Positions 1 through 11,566 of a DNA stretch of 64,000 nt are shown here, piece by piece. The translations under genes were made by a program, and so were the position numbers. Source of the stretch: Kwoniella bestiolae CBS 10118 (lineage: Eukaryota > Basidiomycota > Tremellomycetes > Tremellales > Cryptococcaceae). The notes under the pieces are model-generated. The model did no database searches. It worked only from the letters and a program-made list of their open reading frames with translations, and had not been told where the DNA came from. Where the stretch lies: positions 3,534,001-3,598,000 of the forward strand of contig NC_089242.1 of assembly GCF_000512585.2 (NCBI RefSeq), read 5' to 3'. The first letter of the stretch is position 1. The number at the start of each line of letters is the position of its first letter.

Positions 1-156
1 TGGACTTTCGAGGATATTAACATCAAACCAGGTAAAAAGGACCATCCTGAAATTCATTATACCTGTAACAATTTCGTGCTGGGCGGCAATGACGGTCTGA
101 GCCAATGTCATCCAAGCAATTCGACTTTTGAGACGGATAATGGAGGAACTTTGTAA
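1..156 (+). CDS. 3' end of a gene, possibly a GH28-type glycoside hydrolase (partial)
   Basis: Frame 1 is open from the window edge to a TAA at 154-156, giving 51 residues that begin WTFEDINIKPG and contain two cysteines in a CNNF...LSQC arrangement. A W-x-F-E-D-I beta-strand followed by a Cys-rich tail resembles the C-terminal coil of secreted GH28 polygalacturonase or rhamnogalacturonase-type enzymes, but this is only a resemblance and the catalytic part lies outside the window. A DUF2264 gene, often found in carbohydrate-degrading contexts, lies 4 kb away and weakly supports a cell-wall polysaccharide role. The ORF ends 264 bp before the next start codon on the same strand. It could also be another secreted protein or a spurious frame. 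Confidence 0.35.
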   Translation, partial: WTFEDINIKPGKKDHPEIHYTCNNFVLGGNDGLSQCHPSNSTFETDNGGTL

Positions 157-420
157 AGGAGGTAGTCATACTTCCTGAAAGGGAAACGAACTATATAGAC
201 TATTCCATGCATAGAAACTACTACTATTGTAACAGTTTGCAGATGCACGTCACGTGATTTGAGAACTCCGTAGATAAGCAGAATGAGATGGGAGATAAGG
301 ACAGAGTTCACATTCACATACGCTCTATGTTAGGTGTACCACATCTTGTCCTTGACTCGCTATAGCCATGACACTGCATACAAGCCTTGACCACCGGAAT
401 CGATTGTGTGTAGACGGAAG

Positions 421-2014
421 ATGAGCGACCTTACGAAGCTGTCCGATCAATTACTCAAGTCCGACTTCGATACCATACCTCTTATGTGAGTCGGAGTCTA
501 TCATTTGGCTCGCGTCGCTGAAGCTCTGCTAAAACATTGGTATAGTGATCTGACTGACGCTCAATCTCCGAACCTGGAAAAGAGGCAGGCTTTGGCAGAG
601 TCGATAAGAGATGCATGTCTAAGCGCGGGCTTCTTCTACGGTAAGTCAGAGGTCCTCCTTCACTCAGACGTACCGCCTATTGACTAGTTGGCCCCGATGC
701 AGTCAAGAACCACGGTGTACCCCTCGAAGTGGTCAACGAGACATTTAAGCAGAGTCATTCGTTCTTTGATCTACCCTCTGAAGTCAAAATGACTGTGAGT
801 TCGCATCACCGATTGTCAGATGAATAAGTTGGTGTTCAACACACACTTCCTCAGGTTGATATCAACAAATCCGACAACTTCCGGGGATATATGAGATTAT
901 TGACTTCAAACACCAATCCGTGAGTCTGCTTCACACCTCGCAATTCAGACACTTCATTATAATCCTGTGTGCAGCGCGAACAAAGGTGACAGGCATGAGG
1001 CATTCAATATGGGCTTGGATCCGCTTGTACACCCGGAATCATTCCACCAGGATGAGAAGGAAGGTGAATTGAAGCATTCGGATAATCTGTGGCCGATTCA
1101 GGAGGACTGGGAAGGAGCAGTCGGATTTGTGAGTCGCTTCGGATGGATGAAGAGTACCTGCTGAAATGAGGTCGGTCAATGCAGAAGGAGGCCGCTCTGA
1201 ACTACTAGTAAGCTACATCATGTCCATGAATGCGTTAGTCCGGGCTGACCCTTCCATAAAGCAAACAGGTGCTCGCTCTTGGTTACAAGCTGTTCCCGCT
1301 CTTTGCCCTTGCCTTGAATCTACCCGAAGACTTCTTCGAAGCCAAAGTCAGTCAAACTTGTCCAATCCTAAAGTTTGGCTCTGATCCTTCGTCTATAGAC
1401 CCAACATCCTGCAGCGATCATGCGATTACTATTTTACCCTGCTTTAGGCGAACAAGAAGTAGACGAACTTATGCCTGGAATCGGAGTGAGTGACGTCTCA
1501 TGTTCGATGGATCAAGCTGATCAGACCAACAGGCGCACACGGATTTTGAATGCTTCACTATACTCAGGCAGGATGAGGTATCCGGGCTACAAGTGCAGAA
1601 CAGAAAGGGGGAATGTGAGTTGACGGTTGAGTTCCGCCCCAGTGTAGGGAGACGAGCTGATTCAGCTGTTACAGGGATCGATGCGGTACCCTCTCCAGAT
1701 ACTTTCATTGTGAACATCGGTGATCAGCTTTCGAGGTGGACGAGTGAGTCAGAGATTGCTCTGAAACTCTGCGATCGCTAAAGAACACAATGCCAGACGA
1801 CATCTTTGTCTCCACGCGGCATAGAGTCCTACCCACTATCGCCAAAGATCGATACTCCATTCCGTTCTTCTTCGGATGCGATCATGAAGTGCCGCTCCTC
1901 CCACCAACGACATGTGTGACTGAAGATAGACCAGCGAGGTATGACGTTATGACCGCAGGAGCTTATGTACATATGAGACTGTCCGAAATCTACGCCCCAG
2001 CAAAGGACCAGTAG
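421..2014 (+). CDS. 2-oxoglutarate/Fe(II)-dependent dioxygenase, isopenicillin-N-synthase-like
   Basis: About eight to nine short introns split this gene. Spliced by eye, the protein starts MSDLTKLSDQLLKSDFDTIP and has the DIOX_N domain first (ACLSAGFFYVKNHGVP), then the 2OG-FeII oxygenase core. All iron ligands are visible: HTD in GAHTDFECFTIL, the distal His in STRHRV, and the R-x-S cosubstrate motif in RYSIPFFF. The family couples oxidative decarboxylation of 2-oxoglutarate to hydroxylation or desaturation of a small molecule; the substrate cannot be told. One non-obvious acceptor (CATAAAG before CAAACAG, near 1260) avoids an in-frame stop. No signal peptide is seen, so it is probably cytosolic. 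It converges on a small-molecule transporter gene ending at 2076, which suggests but does not prove a shared substrate. Confidence 0.9.
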
Positions 2015-2075
2015 AGCGTGTTGTTATACAACAGTTGTAAGAGATATCCTGGGTTATGCATGATCGTAAGAAAAA

Positions 2076-3917
2076 CTAGAATTGACCGCTTTCCATGACT
2101 TCTTCTCCTTCTGCTTCTAACACCCTTCTTTTGTTCTTGTCCAGTGACTTGGAATCATCGGACGCTTCGGGTGCATATAGAGCACACACTAAAGTTCCGG
2201 CTGCCATAGCGGCTAGGACAATCCAAGCGAGATAGCCTTTGAGAATCTGCTTCGATACGGAGATGGCGAAGATGCTGTTGATGACGGCTGGGAAGATACT
2301 CTTGACTATACCACAGATAGCTACGGCGATACCGTTGACCGTGGCGATAGCGGCCGGAGGGGCACAGGAGTTTAGGAGAAGTTGGACCGAAGCTACATAA
2401 ACACGTTAATGAGTGACCGAGTATAGAGTATCTGACACAGCAATAACTCACTGAAAGTCATGTTACCAGACGACCCAAGGGTCACGAAAGCTCCCAGACT
2501 CAACTGGGATAATAACCAATGATCTGATCTCGCAAAAGCGTTGGCCAGAGCAGGTAGGAGCATGAAGAGAGGGAAGATGGAAGACACGATGATGAAAGTC
2601 CGCTTGGTTCCCAGCCATCTGTCGAATCTTGGTAAAGCGATCAACAGCCATAGACCTTGACATAGACCATTTGCGGCACCCAACGAAGCGATCTGAGGTG
2701 GATTCTTGCTTTGACCTCCGATGGAGACAGGGGTGAATAGGTACAAGGGGAATAAGGCGTAGATACAGAAGACGACTGTTACGGCCCATCCGTAGATCCC
2801 TAACATGCCGACCATCTTTCGTGTGAGAACTGATTTGACGGATGGCGGGTTATCACATTCTTTGGGTCGAGTCTGGAAATACTGTCAGCCAAGCAGCATT
2901 ATTATGGGGATTCAGAACTGAACTTACCTCTTTCAAGTACAACGAGCAGAGTATCATTGAGGCTAAGATGTATATCGCACAAACGATACATGGAAGAGCG
3001 TAGGGGAACTGGACAAATAGGTGGATGTTGCCGAACACCTTGGGCCATTGTTTGGCTGGTTCTGCGAAATATCCTCCTAGAGTGGGACCTATGCGTGAAG
3101 GTGTTTCAACGACGATTAAACTCTTCAGTATATTAAGAAGTAAACTTACCTAGTACCGCTCCCATGTTAGCAGCAAAAGCAAAGTATGCGAATCTACACA
3201 AATGGAATTCAGCTAATGCTCAACAAGCAGAAGGGGGCTCAAACTCACGCTGTAGCTTGATTCGAGGAATCGCAATTCTCGGTAAACAACGTTCTAATGA
3301 CCATTGCATTTCCACCAAAGACACCAGCCAAGAATCTGCACGCGTACATTTGCCAGACATGTTTGCAGAAACCAAACAATGCGGTTGAGGATAGCGCACC
3401 GAAGAGCGATGCGATGAGTACTGGTTTACGTCCGAATTTGTCCGCTGCTCTCGCCCAGTAGAGTACTTGAATCGAAGCGAGTTTATCAGCTAAAGCGAAC
3501 ATCGTCGCGATCTTCGGAGCTACAAACTTACAAGAAAGACACTGGGTGATAGAGAAGGCCACCTCGATAAATCCTACACTGTATCCTACATTTTCAATTG
3601 ACACCTCTCCAGTTTCCACTATCATTTGTTGCACGAATGGGAACAGGATACCGAAAGTGAGCTTTGCGATTATCCACAGAATCAGCATAATAGCGCAAAG
3701 CTTGTAAACCAGCCAGAACACTCACAGGCTCCGAAATCCTTGCCATACTCAAGAGCATGATTTGTCCCATATCCAGAGGATTGGGCTCAGTGTTCTTGGC
3801 GAGTCTTGCGTCCTCCAGGTCATCGTTGAGGGATTCTGTGGCGCCATAGTTGGGTTCCTGGGTCCTTATCCCACGTATAGTCGACGTTTCGTCGTTGCTT
3901 GACCTTGTTGAACCCAT
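2076..3917 (-). CDS. MFS transporter, ZIFL/YCR023C-type
   Basis: The spliced protein starts MGSTRSSNDETST, has a hydrophilic N-terminus, then PLDMGQIMLLSMARISEP, the hallmark first segment of the zinc-induced-facilitator-like fungal MFS group. It continues through about 12 membrane segments. The MFS loop 2-3 motif reads RAADKFGRKP, followed by RFLAGVFGGNAMVIRT. The C-terminal half contains MVGMLGIYGWAVTVVF and FDRWLGTKRTF. Members are proton-coupled antiporters of the plasma or vacuolar membrane; substrates in fungi are largely unknown. The start at 3917 is the first ATG after the spliced leader; an upstream in-frame ATG near 4025 would need an unlikely N-terminus. It shares a 386-bp divergent promoter with the DUF2264 gene. 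Confidence 0.87.
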
Positions 3918-4087
3918 CCTGTCTGTTTTGATCAATTGTATGTCAATCTCGGAAGAGCAAGTACTTAAACACAAGTGAAAAATACCAAACGTACTTATGC
4001 ATCGGGTTATTTGTTTCATTCTCATCTCACCTTGCCGGCGGTGCGTTCTCGTTTAGTGCTGAAACTAGAAAAAATAACAATCCCCCA

Positions 4088-4185
4088 AACCGGATCAACC
4101 GGTTCTCGGACTCCTTTTCGCCGGACCAGCGTCATGCAAATAGATCTCACCTCGTTCAACCCTTCGGACCGGTACTGGCGGTCCG
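4088..4185. promoter_or_regulatory. CGG/CCG-rich divergent promoter, candidate Zn2Cys6 factor sites
   Basis: Between the divergent MFS (start 3917) and DUF2264 (start 4304) genes there are two AACCGG hexamers (4088-4093 and 4097-4102), a CGG-N11-CCG pair (4107-4123), and a perfect inverted repeat CGGACC-N9-GGTCCG (4165-4185). Fungal binuclear zinc-cluster regulators bind spaced CGG half-sites, so these are plausible co-regulatory sites. The assignment is inference. Confidence 0.45.
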
Positions 4186-4303
4186 CCTTATCGTGTTGAG
4201 TGGTCATTCAGAATATTTAGAATGGTGATGCTTAGCTGTAGTCTATCTTGATGTCTGCCCACGGTCTACAAGGTCCATATAGCTTAGCGACAAATTCTCC
4301 AGA

Positions 4304-6587
4304 ATGTTACTCGGAACGAACGACTTTCTAGACAATCCATACAAGACCAGAGAGGATGTCCTAAAGGGATGCATTGCTCGTGGGTCTTCAGATCGGTTTA
4401 ATTTGACAATCCCGCTAACAATTGACTCATAGTCTTGGATCCACTGGCATCTCATACCTCTCCGGGAGGAGCCTTGCTCGACATCGGAAGTACAGCTACT
4501 CACTACGACGTGAAGGCAGTCGCGCTCGAAGCATTTGCTCGTCCCCTATGGGGTTTAGCTTCGCTATTGGCAGGAGGAGCGAAGTATGATGGAGCGGAAA
4601 GATGGGTCAGAGGGTTTGATTCTGGTACGGAACCCAAAGGAGAGGAGTACTGGGGAGAGTCTATGGACAAGGATCAGAGAATGGTGGAAATGAGTCCATT
4701 GAGTTTCGCTGTCGCCATGGCTCCTGATGTGTTCTACGACGTGAGTGTCGGATCTTGAGCTGGTTAAGCCTTCAGAGCTGATTGAGCTGTCCAGAACCAA
4801 ACTCCTCAGGCGAAGAAGAACATCTGCGCTTTCCTACAATCGTGCATAGGTAAACGAATGCCAGACAGTGAGTATATGCACGATCTCAAGACAGAATTGT
4901 TCGCTCATGCTGACATCTCTCTAGCCAATTGGCTATGGTTTAGAGTCTTCGCCAACTTGGCTTTACGAACCGTAGGCTCGGAGTTTCATAACCCCGAACA
5001 GATGGAGAAGGATCTGCAAAGACTTGAAGAGTTCCAGCTTCCACCTCATGATGGTGAGGGCAACCACTCGGCGTCCGCAGGATGGAGCAGAGATGGGCCC
5101 GAGGACGTCAAGCAGCTAGATTACTATAGTTCCAGTTTTGCCATTCAGCCTGCTCAGATGATATATGCTAAGGTATGTGTATTTCAACCAAGAAGTCTTG
5201 AAGCATAAACTGATCAGGTCCGTAGCTCGCTGCCAAGACCGATCCTGAAAGAGCAGAGAAGTACAGACTGAGAGCTCGTGACTTCATGAACGACTTTGTG
5301 TACTACTTCTCGGATGAGGGTGAGTCGCCTTTAGGGGTGCAGCAGAATTCTGTCTGACCACTTGTGATAGGCGCTGCGATACCCTTCGGTCGATCTATGG
5401 TGTACAGATTTGCGGTCATCGCTACTGCCTCTTCTATGGCTCTTGCTGATATCGAACCTGCCGCACCATTGACCTGGGGCCACATCAAGGGACTGGTCCT
5501 GAGGCATTTAAGATATTGGAATGATGCGAAGGACATCTTCAGAAGTGACAGCACTTTGAATATCGGGTACCGATTTGATAACATGAACATGACCGAGAAC
5601 TATAACGCTCCAGGTAAATGATCCTATCGATCTCTATTGTAATTGAGCTAACATCTACTTTGTCTAGGTTCCCCATATTGGTGTATGAAGGCATTTTTAT
5701 GTCTCGCTGCGCCTTCATCTCACCCCTTCTGGACGTCTGAGGAACTGCCTTGGCCCAAAGACTCCTTCGCTTTGACGAAGTCGCTCCCTGACCCTTCCCA
5801 TATAATGTGTCGACAAGGCGATCATACCTTCCTGCTATCCTCCGGCCAAGCACCCCATTATGCCATGCGACATGGACCGGCGAAGTACTGTAAATTCTCC
5901 TACTCATCCACTTTTGGGTTCTGCTGTCCTACTGGTGACATGGATCTGGGTCAACTTGCGCCGGACTCGATGTTAGCTCTTCGAGATGCTTCGGATGGTG
6001 TGGAATCTTGTGATGGTGAAACTTGGCGAGTTAGAAGACATCCCATCGATGCTCAAATCGTAGGACGTGGGACTGAGAAGGTTCATCTCAAGTCAAAATG
6101 GAGGCCATGGAAGGATGTTGAGGTCGAGACATACCTCGTGCCACCTCAAGATGCTCAATCCAGCTATTACCTTAGAATACATAAGATCACTTCTGGTAGG
6201 AAGCTGGAATCTGCCGAAGGAGGTTGGACAAATTACGGACAAGGTGCAGATGGTAGGGCTTTGATACAGTCTTTCTCTGGGCTGATGAGCAAAGGTGGTG
6301 ATCAAGAAGTCGGATGGTCAAGAGCTGTAACTGCTGGTGGAGCTGTAGGTTTAGTGGACGTAGCTTACAAGGGATCAAGTGGCAAAAGACAAGGTCAATT
6401 GGTCCAAATCGATCCCAACGCAAATGTCATCTTCTCCAGAGGTATCCTACCTAGTTTGGTGGGTACCATTGAAGAAGGTGAATCCTGGTTGGTAACAGCG
6501 ATCTTCGGAAAACCAGCAAAGGGAGGCAAGACAGAAGGATGGGAAGAAGCTTGGAAGAATGTGCCTAAAGTGCCGTCGTGGGTATAA
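4304..6587 (+). CDS. DUF2264 domain protein
   Basis: The protein starts MLLGTNDFLDNPYKTREDVL and covers the whole DUF2264 fold: LLDPLASHTSPGGALLDIGS, HYD, LEAFARPLWGLASLLAGG, then WLWFRVFANLALR and GRSMVYRFAVIA. A C-terminal beta-rich half (VETYLVPPQDA...YYLRIHKI) ends near KVPSWV. Five or so introns are spliced; the first (GCTC|GTGGGT...CATAG|TC) joins the residues CIALLDPL. The family is an (alpha/alpha)-barrel-like protein of unconfirmed activity seen in bacterial polysaccharide-utilisation loci and in fungi, so a role in carbohydrate breakdown is a guess from context. No signal peptide is obvious. Length is normal for the family and there are no frame breaks. Confidence 0.88.
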
Positions 6588-6657
6588 CAGAGTGCTTGGT
6601 TAAGCCTCGATGTAGTGATAGCCATGATGTCTCGTAAATGCATAATCTTCTTACAGT

Positions 6658-8755
6658 TTAAACTCCAGGCATCTTGGCGAATTCGGTATGGTATTTACCT
6701 TTCTCATGACCCTTCTCGGTCTTACCTTTGATATCATAGTTGTGATGTCCGAAGTCTGCGATAGGACGTATACTTCAGCAAAAAGTTGCCAACCGTCAAC
6801 AGTGTCACTTACAATCGAGCTCCAGTTCCATGAAGTTGGTATCAAGATCTCGACAGTTGATCGCTTTAATGTATTCAAGTGATGCCCCGAGCGCAGGAGC
6901 GACCGCGTCTGTTTCAATGGCGATAGAGTAGAGCTTCTTTTGAGCGTCATAGGTCTTGGCCAATTCTTTGGCTATCTCCGGGATACTCTTGAGAAGGTTG
7001 ATTGGCTCCGAAGGTGGGAACTTTTCAAACAATGGAAGGAGGAACTCGGCGATAGCGTCTGTCGATGGATCAGCAGCATATTCCGGCGAAAGGGAAAAAC
7101 ATACCCGACTGAATGATACATCCTTGTCTCCAAATCTTGATACAAGTTGCTAGGGAGATGTTCCATCTCTGCGCAGAAACAGGACTAATCAGTATCGAGG
7201 CACAACGACTGCCAGACTGGAGGTCTCACCTGGTCTTGAGAGGCTTTGGTGATGATCTGCAAGACTATCAGCGAGCTATCTCCTTTCACCACTCAAAATG
7301 ACCTACGTCCAAGCCTTGAATGAACGCCCCGAGAATAGCTCCATAGACAGCGGTCTGTACTGTCTCCAACAACTTGCCTTTCTCTGCTTCATCAAGCTTA
7401 GCTTCTTTGGCTTTTGAAGGCTGAGGAAGATTGAGGTTATCGGCAACCTTGATCCTCTCAAATTTATCCGAAGATATTATACGGAGTTGGTGGGCCGCTG
7501 CGATGGCGGGTGCAGCTACATGTCTTTCCGCGATTTCCTGGGGGGATTATCAGCTTTGCATCCCATAGCGGATGTAACTCACCTTGGCTGACCAAGTACC
7601 GGTGCCCTATATATAAACCGAAATCAGTATGACATCAACCAGTATTTGGAGGTGTTTTGACATACCTCAGACAAATCGACATCCTGAGTGACCTTGTCCT
7701 CAATCTTCTCCACAATACCATCTTTAGCATGTTCTATACCACCTCCTTCCTTGAACCTGAGTCCTTTAAAACCTATTCCCACCAGGAAATTGCCTCGAAG
7801 TGGTCCAGACTTCCACCAAGACTCGAAGAGGTTCGCGATCTCATCATTGGACAGACCGAGTTGATAGTGTAGTAACGCCCGCACTTCACAGAGGATCGAG
7901 AGATGGGCGTGTTCTGAAGTTAACACGATTAGCGTCATTTCGGCGAGAAGGTTACCGTACTCACCGATACCGTTATGGATCATCTTGACATCTGGGTGGG
8001 ATACTCGCAGTCGGCTGAGGCTCATACCATACTAAAACAGGAAACTTACAGTGCCCTGATCCACCGGGTCCTATGTGCATAACGCAAGGCTCTCCCTCTG
8101 GCGTCTTCGCAGCCCATTTCTCCAAATAAGGCTTGAGAAACTCCCAAGCTTCCTTCGTGCATCCTGGGGACATGGATGGACCGTGTCGAGCAGATTGATC
8201 TGCTCGTTGGTGAGCGACAGGATTGACAGGAGAAGGGAGGTTATCACTCACATCCACCGCTTACACCCATTCCTACCCACTCAATCCCCTTCTCCTTCGC
8301 TATAGCTTGTCTCCTCTCCGTCTCTTCCCACCACTCATTCCCTCCGTCTATGACTATATCACCCTCGTCTAACAGTGGAAGCAGATCCTTCTGGATACCA
8401 TCAACAGGCTTACCATGAGGCATACTGAGTACCACGATTCTGGGTTGTTTCTTATCGCCCGATCCTTTCGGGAAAGCTTTCATCATTTTCTCGAGTGATG
8501 TGAATCCATGAACCAATTTTTCATCCACATTCTCGTCCTCCTTCGCTTCGTCCATCAGCTTTCGGACGGCGTCTTTGTCATAATCGTAACATCCTATTCT
8601 TGAGCCATTTTGCGAGAAGAGTAAAGTCATACCCTGGATCGCTTAATCAGTATGATGTCTCTGAATAAATGTTGTCGACTCACCCCTCCCATGCTCCCAC
8701 TTCCCACAATACCAATCTCGATGTCATTGACCTTGTCGTTGTCAATGTCTGCCAT
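6658..8755 (-). CDS. 6-phosphogluconate dehydrogenase family protein (divergent paralogue)
   Basis: The start MADIDNDKVNDIEIGIVGSG enters directly into the Rossmann dinucleotide motif G-x-G-x-M-G-G (IGIVGSGSMGGGM). Visible family motifs are VIDGGNEWWEETERR, GVSGG, GPSMSPGC, and the catalytic HIGPGGSGHYVKMIHNGIE, which includes the proton-donor Lys and substrate His. The all-helical C-terminal domain follows (CEVRALLHYQLGLSN, IKIWRQGCIIQS) and the protein ends GKYHTEFAKMPGV. The enzyme class oxidatively decarboxylates 6-phosphogluconate to ribulose-5-phosphate in the pentose phosphate pathway. The nucleotide-binding loop differs from the common IGLAVMGQN signature, so this is probably the second, divergent fungal form, and cofactor preference is uncertain. 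About seven introns. Confidence 0.92.
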
Positions 8756-9315
8756 TTTGTTAGTTTCTTGTGATGTTAAAGCACGAGAAAACTTGAGTTA
8801 CATTCAGTTAGATGCATGATATTAATCCTACGTATGTGCTATCAAAAGCAAGGTGATATCATATCTAACACACATGTATGTACGGTGACTGAAAATAGAC
8901 TCTCTCACCGCTGGTTCATCGACGTCACTCGTTGACTGAATTGCAAACATTTTGGTGCGTGCCTGAAAGATCCTCGGAAACGATTCTTAATGCCTAACAC
9001 GCGAAATGTTGGGCAATCTCTTTCTGCCTTCTGCTTTTGCCTTCATGGGCTCTTTTACCCAATGTATAGCCATACAATTGATTATATCTCCTGAGGCGAA
9101 TACATACCCACACCTGAACTCACGCTGTAGCAGCGAATCATGAACAATGTCTCACTCGGAGCTGGAACGGCTGGCATGGCGTTCAGCCTGGATCTTGACG
9201 ATTTCCGTTGACTTTTGAAAAATCAATATTAGCATGTTTGCTTTTCGATTTTGTGATCGACCTTTTGGATGGACGGATCTTCAATCATGCAACAGATCAC
9301 CAAATTATTATCGAG
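8756..9315. other. Divergent intergenic region, 6PGDH / tetraspanin
   Basis: This 560-bp gap holds the promoters of the two flanking divergent genes. I see no ORF with coding character, no tRNA and no repeat. Translation of the tetraspanin frame could be extended upstream only through a TTG codon at 9208, so that extension is not used. Confidence 0.5.
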
Positions 9316-11341
9316 ATGTCATTCGACAACCCAGGACTTCGACGTCGTTCCCCAAACCCGAACTCACCTCTCCCGCAGCTGGAGATCCCTTACTCGCCAG
9401 CGTTACTATCGCCTTACATCAATGTATCGGGAAATGGAGAGGGTAGAAATCTTGGACTTGGGTACAATGATGTTCTGGAGAGCTATCAGAGGCCGTCCCC
9501 GCTGGTTGATCCCAGAGAATACCCACATCCTACGATCCGCTTGATACCATCGAATAGCAATCTGCCTCACAGTCCGATCCAAGCGACTCGTCATGCTGCG
9601 CCCACTATCAGATCACAATCCAATGATGAGATTAGAAGTGTCTCGGCGGAATCTGCAGCGTCCATAGCAGCTCTGAGAAGACATCGTACAGATCCAAAAT
9701 GCTACTCTAACGGTGAAAGGGCGAGTAGGGGCAGCTCGTACGAATCTACCTTATTTCCTAGAGACAGCAGAGATAGACCGGTACCTCCATTACCACTCAA
9801 TATCAGAAGATCGAAAGGTGGACCGCCAAGCATCATCTCCTCAAGATCTACATCGACCTCTAGAGGTACAGGGGAAAGCACCATCGGGTCGTCCAGTCCC
9901 GCAACGCCGCATGATAATCGACCGAATAGTGTTTTGTCAAGTCTGAAATCGCTCAAAAACCCTTTCTTCCGACGACCTCCTTCAATAAACGCCCCCTCTT
10001 CACCTGCCATGTCGACTCGATCCATGACCTCTTTCGCTACATCCCGAAGCTCGACCTCCTCCACTTCTACGTTGGCCGTACCTTTCTACCCATCGGCATT
10101 CTGGAAAGAAGGCGGCAAGCTGGGTAACGTCTCGAGTAAAGACGTTAGCGAGAAACTCACGAATAAGTTTCCAGCACCGCGACCGGTCATAGATGCCGAA
10201 AAGGGTAGAAAAGAAAGGTGGACGGGGTATAAATGGGTTTTGCTCCTTTCGGTAATGACGGTGAGTCGCTGAACTGATTGACTGGGTAGAAAGCTGATGT
10301 GTTGATAGGTCTTCGCGTACGGAGTTGCTGGTTTGACATGGGCACTTCTGATATTGGGCCGAGGTGAGTTCCATCAAATACTCCAAGAGCTGATATGACA
10401 GTCAATCTACATAGCGATGTGACCATGGTAGCGGACCCGGATATAGTGATTTGTAAGTCGATAGCATCTGTGCTCAAAGCTGACTTCTAGTCCTCACTCT
10501 CGCTTCACTTCTTTGCATTTTCACCGGATTAATCGGTTTCACTGGGGTACTGCTAAATTCAAGACCTATACTGGCGTTTTACAACTTGCTTCTTTGGCCG
10601 ATAGTGCTATCAATGTGTTTGGTGGGATACACATCATACAAGCGAGGTTCGTTGCAGCTAGAAAGGAAGTTGAATCAGTCTTGGAGTCAATTTCTGGACG
10701 ATGGCGAACGGTTGACTATTCAAAACTCTCTGAAGTGTTGTGGCTACTATAACCCTCTTCGTGAGTCCCCTTTGAACTATAGACCTACACATCGCTAAGT
10801 TTACCACAGATGACGCGACATACTCCAAACGCTGTTATCCTCGAACAACTTTACCGGGCTGCAAATCCAAGTGGATCCAATTCGAGAGGCAGAACCTGCA
10901 TGACTTTGCTACAGCCGCTTTCAGTGTGCTAGGATTTCACTTCTTCAACATTGTTATCGCGTTACTCTGCTCAAGTCATGTGAATCGGACGTTTGGGAAA
11001 GGTTTAACACCTCCAGCGTATCGACTCAGGTGAGCATTTGATTCCAGGTTACATTGACGCGCAGACTAATCGTGTTATCTGGAACCTTCAGGATGGCCGA
11101 CGTCCGAGCCAACGCATTAGCAGTCCTATCGACTCTACCGAAACCGAACCCGCACAAATCCACTCTCACACGTCAACCAGCCATGAGTCATAAACGCCGA
11201 CTAGAATCACCTTATTCCAGATCAAGCTCGAGGATGAGTATGTCAAGTTCTGATTCGGGGACAGTCTGGACCGAGGTCATGCATGAAGCTGGGCCTAGGG
11301 GAAGAGCATTGAGGGAAGCTAGGGAAAGGGGTCTGTTGTAA
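9316..11341 (+). CDS. Tsp2-like tetraspanin with a long Ser/Pro-rich N-terminus
   Basis: The first ATG in frame gives MSFDNPGLRRRSPNPNSP. Roughly 300 residues of Ser/Pro/Arg-rich, presumably disordered cytosolic sequence precede four membrane segments (TGYKWVLLLSVMTVFAYG; LTLASLLCIFTGLIGFTG; ILAFYNLLLWPIVLSMCL; FHFFNIVIALLCSSH). The large extracellular loop carries the tetraspanin CCG signature (SLKCCGYYNPL) and further cysteines (RCYPRTTLPGCK). Basidiomycete Tsp2 proteins have this layout; in Cryptococcus they affect the cell surface and membrane-trafficking events. The final exon is again basic and Ser-rich and ends REARERGLL. Five to six introns. Confidence 0.85.
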
Positions 11342-11566
11342 GGTTAATTATAGATGTTTCATGCATGTTTCGCCGAATGTCCTGCCACCTTAAAATCGAT
11401 TTGCCACCCAGTCACGATTTGATGCCGTTGTTGATTTCCGATGTTCGTGCAATGATGATAGGGGTCGACTTTCTACCTGCTGATAATCTCGCTGTCAACC
11501 TTCAGCGGCACATAGCATACATTTATAGATATCATAGACATACAAAGAGCGGGACAGTGAGCTGAA

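Noticed and set aside
9208..9315. N-terminal extension of the tetraspanin (hydrophobic stretch)
   Set aside because: The extension begins with TTG, not ATG; the first ATG is at 9316.
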